From SVQP01 sp045606685 (GTDB lineage: Bacteria; Bacillota; Clostridia; Oscillospirales; CAG-272): a DNA stretch of 16,471 bases. How positions within the stretch are numbered: position 1 is the first letter of the stretch; each line of letters opens with the position of its first letter. A program made the position numbers and the translations under genes. Of the stretch, positions 12,407-16,471 are shown piece by piece. The notes under the pieces are model-generated. The model made no database searches, was not told the origin of the DNA, and saw only the letters and a list, made by a program, of their open reading frames with translations. The DNA lies in contig JAZUSJ010000145.1 of NCBI GenBank assembly GCA_045606685.1, forward strand, positions 1 through 16,471, in the 5' to 3' direction.

Positions 12407-12928
12407 ATGCTTTGTGAAAAATGTAAAAAGAAAAAAGCAACGGTTTTCTATAATGAAAATCTGGGCGGCAAAACGCGCTCCTGCTCGCTTTGTGCCGATT
12501 GTGCCGAGGTCATGCGACGCACGGGCGAGCTGGAGGACGTGCTGATTCCATCCGCCGCTACGGGCTTTGGCTGCAGCGAGAGCGCCATGTTCGGCAATCT
12601 TTGCGGCATTACCGTGCCGCACAATATTGCTGCCGTGCGCACCTGCCCCGTTTGCTCCTCTACGCTCGCGGGCATTGCAGAGAGCGGCAGCGTGGGCTGC
12701 GCGGCCTGCTACAAAACCTTCCGTGACGAGATCGCGGGGGCTGTCCATGCGCTCCCCGAAAGCACGCCTTATCCCGGCCGTATGCCGCGCAATTTCCGCT
12801 TGCGGCAGGAAAGACGGGCGCGTGCTGCGCTTTTGCGCGATCAGATGAAGGCAGCCGTGCTTGCAGAGGATTTTGAAACGGCAGCACTTTTGCGCGACCA
12901 GATACATACCCTGCAGGCGCAGGACTGA
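12407..12928 (+). CDS. mcsA: McsA, zinc-binding activator of the McsB arginine kinase
   Basis: A 173-residue protein. Four CxxC pairs (C3/C6, C29/C32, C80/C83, C98/C101) match the zinc-binding pairs of McsA, including the GCxxCYKTF segment after the last pair. The C-terminus (about 137-172, LLRDQMKAAVLAEDFETAALLRDQI) is a UVR-like helical hairpin. In Bacillus McsA activates McsB and helps deliver it to ClpC. The start at 12407 follows AAAGGA (12393-12398). It is the first gene of the operon here, whereas ctsR normally precedes it. The mcsB gene starts 17 bases after the stop. Confidence 0.93.
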   Translation: MLCEKCKKKKATVFYNENLGGKTRSCSLCADCAEVMRRTGELEDVLIPSAATGFGCSESAMFGNLCGITVPHNIAAVRTCPVCSSTLAGIAESGSVGCAACYKTFRDEIAGAVHALPESTPYPGRMPRNFRLRQERRARAALLRDQMKAAVLAEDFETAALLRDQIHTLQAQD

Positions 12929-12945
12929 CGAAAGGAGAATAAAAA

Positions 12946-13953
12946 ATGGCTTGGTACAACACCCCCGGATATGAAAACGACACCGTGATCTTTTCACGCG
13001 TCACGCTGTCCCGCAATTTGGAAAAATACCCCTTTACGCCGCGCATCTCCCCCAAGCAGGCGGCCGAGATCATTGCAAGCGTGGGCGGTATGCTGGAATC
13101 CAACGGCTTTACCATGATCAATTTTTCCGAGATCTCGCCCACGGCAGCGGCTTCCTACGCGGAAAAATTTTACGCGACCAAGGAGTTTGCCGCTGTCAGC
13201 CTGCCGCACGCGCTGCTGCTCAACGAGCCATGCAATCTCTCGGTCATGCTGGGCGGACGCGACCACATACAGATCTGCTGCACGCTGCCCGGGCTTTCCC
13301 TGCAGGACGCGGCGGCAAACGCCTTCAAAATGGACGATCTGATCGACGACAAGGACGCATATGCCTTTGATCAGAGCCTTGGTTACCTATGCTGCGATCC
13401 CTTGGAATGCGGCACGGCCATGCGCGCTTATGCCCTTCTTTTCCTGCCTGCGCTGACGCTGCACGCACAGATCGAGCCGCTTTCGATCAAGTTATCGGGG
13501 CTTGGTATCTCCTTGCGCCCCATGATGAGCGGCACGCAGGGACAAAACTGCCTTTACATGCTCTCCTGTCGCTCATCCCTTCGCACCGGTGAACAGGAAA
13601 TGCTGGAGCGCATGGAGGATACCACAAGGCAGATTCTGGACAGCGAGCGCAAGCTGTGCGCCAGAGCCAAAGAGGAGCGTGCGGCATACCTGACAGACCG
13701 CGCGTACCGTGCGCGTGCCATCCTTGGCAGTGCGCACCTTTTGGGTGCGGATGAATTTTTGAATTTGTCGGCAGACGTAAGACTGGGCATCAGTCTGGGT
13801 ATACTGCAGGATATAGAGCCGGATCTGCTCAACACGCTGCTGGTGGAGATCATGCCCTGCACCATGACGCTCTCAGCCGAGCAGCCCTTGCGCACGGCAC
13901 AGGATCGCGATCTTTTCCGAGCGGCACTTGTCAAGCAGCGTTTAGGGGCTTAA
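12946..13953 (+). CDS. mcsB: McsB-family protein, probably a catalytically inactive pseudo-arginine kinase
   Basis: A 335-residue protein aligned from memory with Bacillus McsB over its whole length (SRVTLSRNL; LSVML; AFDQSLGYL; LPAL; DVRLGISLGI). Position in the operon confirms the family. Expected catalytic features are missing. NEEDHIR reads GGRDHIQ (103-109), so both glutamates and the arginine are lost. SCPTNVGTGLR reads CDPLECGTAMR (150-160), so the active-site Cys position is Asp151. YGEGSE is replaced by MSGTQG (194-199), and the second arginine of SRIRLARN is Thr20. Arg18, Arg160 and Arg191 remain. The C-terminal RDxxRA phosphoarginine-binding motif is intact (RDLFRA, 321-326). AAAGGAGA precedes the start and clpC follows after 21 bases. 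It may work as an adaptor or phosphoarginine reader without kinase activity. Confidence 0.9.
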   Translation: MAWYNTPGYENDTVIFSRVTLSRNLEKYPFTPRISPKQAAEIIASVGGMLESNGFTMINFSEISPTAAASYAEKFYATKEFAAVSLPHALLLNEPCNLSVMLGGRDHIQICCTLPGLSLQDAAANAFKMDDLIDDKDAYAFDQSLGYLCCDPLECGTAMRAYALLFLPALTLHAQIEPLSIKLSGLGISLRPMMSGTQGQNCLYMLSCRSSLRTGEQEMLERMEDTTRQILDSERKLCARAKEERAAYLTDRAYRARAILGSAHLLGADEFLNLSADVRLGISLGILQDIEPDLLNTLLVEIMPCTMTLSAEQPLRTAQDRDLFRAALVKQRLGA

Positions 13954-13974
13954 TACAAACAAAAAGGACGGGAT

Positions 13975-16377
13975 ATGAACAGTAAATTCACAAAAAAAGC
14001 GCAGAGTGCGCTGGAACTTTCGCAAAAGTATGCCCGTGAGCTGGGACACACCTACATTGGCTCGGAGCATCTGCTCATGGGACTTGTGGGAGAGCATGAT
14101 TGCGTGGCGGCCAAGCTTCTGATTGCGCGAGGCGCGGACTTTGCCCGCGTGCGTGACGCGGTGGCTACGCTGACGGGCGTGGGGGCCAGCTCAACGGTAT
14201 CCCCGGAGAACATGACGCCAAGATTGCGTAAAATCATAGAAAACGCGGCGCGCGAATCCTCCATGGGTGCGCAGAGCTATATCGGCACTGAGCATTTGCT
14301 GCTTGCCTTATGCTGCGAGCAGGATTGCGTGGGCGCACGCATTCTTGACGGCATGGGCATTCCCCTCTCCGAGCTGATCTCGGATTGCAACGGCTTTATG
14401 AACACCGCCAAGGGCAAGGGCAAACAGCCCAAAACCAAGGACAAGGGCGAGGGGGTTCTTTCGGGATACGGCAAGGATCTGACCGCCATTGCCAAAGCGG
14501 GTACGCCCGATCCCGTGATCGGGCGTGACGAGGAAACCGCACGCGTCATTCAGATCCTTTCGCGTAAGCAAAAGAACAATCCCTGCCTGATCGGAGAGCC
14601 GGGTGTGGGCAAAACCGCCGTGGTAGAAGGGCTTGCTCAACGCATTGCCGCGGGCGAGGTGCCGGATTCGCTCAAGAAAAAGCAGATCATCTCGCTGGAT
14701 CTTGCCTCCATGATCGCAGGTGCCAAATACCGCGGTGAATTTGAGGAGCGCTTCAAGGCGGTGCTGCACCGAGCCTCATCCGATCCCGATATCATACTGT
14801 TCATAGACGAGATCCACACCATCATCGGTGCGGGTGCTGCCGAGGGCGCGGTGGATGCCGCCAATATCATCAAGCCAGCGCTGGCACGAGGAGAGATGCA
14901 GGTCATCGGTGCAACCACGCTTTCGGAATACCGCCGCTATATTGAAAAGGACGCAGCACTGGAGCGCAGATTTCAATCGGTGCTTGTCAAGGAGCCGACG
15001 GCTGAGCAGTCCAAAGAGATCCTGCAAGGGTTGCGGCAAAGATACCAGGAGCATCACGGGCTTCTGATCTCGGACGAGGCGATCGAGGCGGCTGTGGCTA
15101 TGTCACAACGCTATATCACGGACAGATTTTTGCCCGACAAGGCCATTGACCTGATCGACGAGGCGGCTGCACGCATGAGTCTTTCTCTTTGCAAGGCATC
15201 CCCCGAGATCAAGGCGCTGCAGGAGCAGCTGGCAGCGCTTGCCTCGCAAAAGGAGCAGGCCGTGATCGAGCAGGATTTCAACAGGGCGGCAGCGGTGCGC
15301 GAGCAGGAGATCTCGCTTGAGCAGCAGCTTTTTGCCCTGCAATCCGGCTTTCATGCCGACCAATCACGCACCACCCCCACCGTGACCGAACGAGAGATCG
15401 CAGAGGTGGTAACACAATGGACACACATTCCCGTCACAGGGCTTTTGCGCTCGGAACGAGAGCGGCTGTTGTCTCTTGAGGACGCGCTGTGCAAGCGTGT
15501 GATCGGTCAAAAGGAGGCTGCACGGGCGGTATCTGCAGCGGTGCGACGCGGCAGGACAGGCATGAAGCAGGCCGGACGTCCCATTGGCTCGTTCGTCTTT
15601 CTCGGGCACACGGGCGTAGGAAAAACCTGCATGTGCAAGGCACTGGCCGAGGCGCTTTTCGGCACGGATGCGGCCATGATACGGTTGGATATGTCCGAAT
15701 ATATGGAAAAGCACAGCGTATCCAAGCTGATCGGCTCACCGCCCGGCTACGTGGGCTACGAGGAGGGCGGCCGGCTGACCGAGAGGGTGCGGCGCGCTCC
15801 TTACAGCGTCATACTCTTTGACGAGATCGAAAAAGCACACCCCGACGTGTTTCATCTGCTTTTGCAGGTGCTGGACGACGGCACGCTGACCGACTCACAG
15901 GGCAGGCGTGTGGATTTTTCCAACACGGTCATCATCATGACCTCAAACGCAGGCACAGGAAAGCGCAGCCGCGCCATCGGCTTTTCTGCAAGCGAGCAGG
16001 AGCAGGCAGCCGAGCAGATGAAGGCCGCGCTGTACAATCTCTTCCCTGCCGAATTTCTTGGCAGGGTGGACAAGGTGATCGTGTTTGCCGACCTTTCGCG
16101 CGAGAATATGGAGCGCGTAGCAGAGATCATGCTCGCTGAGGTATCCGAGCGTGCGCGGGCGCTTGGGATCGGGCTGGAGTTTGACGGCAGCGTGCCTGCA
16201 TGGATCGCTCAGATCGGCTACGCGCCCGAAAAGGGCGCACGCGAGCTGCGCCGCGCCATTACCGAGCAGGTTGAGGACGCGTTTGCCACGGCCATATTGG
16301 AAGAAAGGGTGCAAAAGGGTGATCGCGTGATCGCAAGCGCAACGGACGGAAAAATCAGCTTTTCTATACAACAATAA
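13975..16377 (+). CDS. clpC: ClpC, AAA+ unfoldase of the ClpCP protease
   Basis: An 800-residue Hsp100 protein that unfolds substrates and feeds them to ClpP. The double Clp N-domain covers about 1-140; its two GSEH/GTEH motifs keep Glu31 and Glu105, the residues that bind phosphoarginine in Bacillus ClpC. AAA module 1 has Walker A GEPGVGKT (206-213) and Walker B ILFIDE (273-278), with LERRF (329-332) carrying the arginine finger. A coiled-coil middle domain with a UVR-like part lies at about 410-450. AAA module 2 has Walker A GHTGVGKT (543-550) and Walker B VILFDE (611-616). The length is slightly short of Bacillus ClpC (about 810). The start follows AAAAAGGA. It is the third gene of the mcsA-mcsB-clpC operon and no terminator is seen before the window end. 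Confidence 0.96.
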   Translation: MNSKFTKKAQSALELSQKYARELGHTYIGSEHLLMGLVGEHDCVAAKLLIARGADFARVRDAVATLTGVGASSTVSPENMTPRLRKIIENAARESSMGAQSYIGTEHLLLALCCEQDCVGARILDGMGIPLSELISDCNGFMNTAKGKGKQPKTKDKGEGVLSGYGKDLTAIAKAGTPDPVIGRDEETARVIQILSRKQKNNPCLIGEPGVGKTAVVEGLAQRIAAGEVPDSLKKKQIISLDLASMIAGAKYRGEFEERFKAVLHRASSDPDIILFIDEIHTIIGAGAAEGAVDAANIIKPALARGEMQVIGATTLSEYRRYIEKDAALERRFQSVLVKEPTAEQSKEILQGLRQRYQEHHGLLISDEAIEAAVAMSQRYITDRFLPDKAIDLIDEAAARMSLSLCKASPEIKALQEQLAALASQKEQAVIEQDFNRAAAVREQEISLEQQLFALQSGFHADQSRTTPTVTEREIAEVVTQWTHIPVTGLLRSERERLLSLEDALCKRVIGQKEAARAVSAAVRRGRTGMKQAGRPIGSFVFLGHTGVGKTCMCKALAEALFGTDAAMIRLDMSEYMEKHSVSKLIGSPPGYVGYEEGGRLTERVRRAPYSVILFDEIEKAHPDVFHLLLQVLDDGTLTDSQGRRVDFSNTVIIMTSNAGTGKRSRAIGFSASEQEQAAEQMKAALYNLFPAEFLGRVDKVIVFADLSRENMERVAEIMLAEVSERARALGIGLEFDGSVPAWIAQIGYAPEKGARELRRAITEQVEDAFATAILEERVQKGDRVIASATDGKISFSIQQ

Positions 16378-16471
16378 ATTATTAGTTCGGATATAATTTT
16401 GCAGGCACGGGGAAAACAAAAAGTCTTGCCCAATGGGGCTGCGGAAATAGCGGAGATAAATGAAATAAGCC

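Noticed and set aside
16378..16471. TATAAT at 16392-16397 and a GCCC/GGGC hairpin after clpC as a new promoter and RNA gene
   Set aside because: No -35 box at the right distance, and too little sequence remains to recognise an RNA or gene.

Overview
The window reads as chromosome of a spore-forming Gram-positive anaerobe of the class Clostridia, probably a gut lineage. This is an inference from strong AGGAGG ribosome sites, consensus sigma-A promoters (TTGACA-like, 17 bp spacer, TATAAT), lipoproteins with Ser/Thr/Glu-rich linkers, a SpoIID/peptidoglycan-binding gene cluster, and an mcsA-mcsB-clpC operon. No insertion sequence, CRISPR array or prophage module was seen. TAG ends an ordinary gene here (stop at 1698-1700), so the genetic code looks standard.

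Layout. 1-530: the 3' end of a gene resembling the C-terminal part of long clostridial PurL, but with no glutaminase domain. 626-990: rpmB (ribosomal protein L28, four-Cys zinc form) with its own promoter, structured leader and strong terminator. 1002-1755: a DUF6873-like protein and terminator. 1777-3572: a lipoprotein with a GH28-like beta-helix. 3576-5143 (minus): a two-gene unit, histidine phosphatase then esterase. 5154-5547: a broken small lipoprotein gene with an intact promoter and ribosome site. 5546-7340 (minus): a calcineurin-like phosphoesterase lipoprotein. 7405-7571: tRNA-Leu(CAA). 7572-7880: no protein gene, but nested inverted repeats, two extra copies of the tRNA T-arm sequence and two terminator hairpins. 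7882-9788 (minus): a GntR/YtrA-type repressor, ABC ATPase and ABC-2 permease operon with a palindromic operator on its promoter. 9857-12311: three leaderless genes, an Ig-like small protein, a SpoIID-like protein with three peptidoglycan-binding repeats, and a protein with two such repeats. 12407-16377: mcsA, mcsB, clpC.

How the parts work together. The last block is the arginine-phosphorylation protein quality control system. McsB marks proteins, McsA activates McsB, and ClpC unfolds marked proteins for ClpP. Two things are unusual. The normal first gene, ctsR, is absent. The McsB protein has lost the residues expected for catalysis (the NEEDH glutamates, the active-site Cys of SCPTN, the YGEG glutamate and two ATP-binding arginines), yet it keeps the RDxxRA phosphoarginine-binding motif, and ClpC keeps both phosphoarginine-receptor glutamates. 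This suggests a pseudokinase adaptor and is the most interesting signal in the window. The 9.8-12.3 kb cluster has no signal peptides, which fits spore-envelope proteins made in the mother cell.
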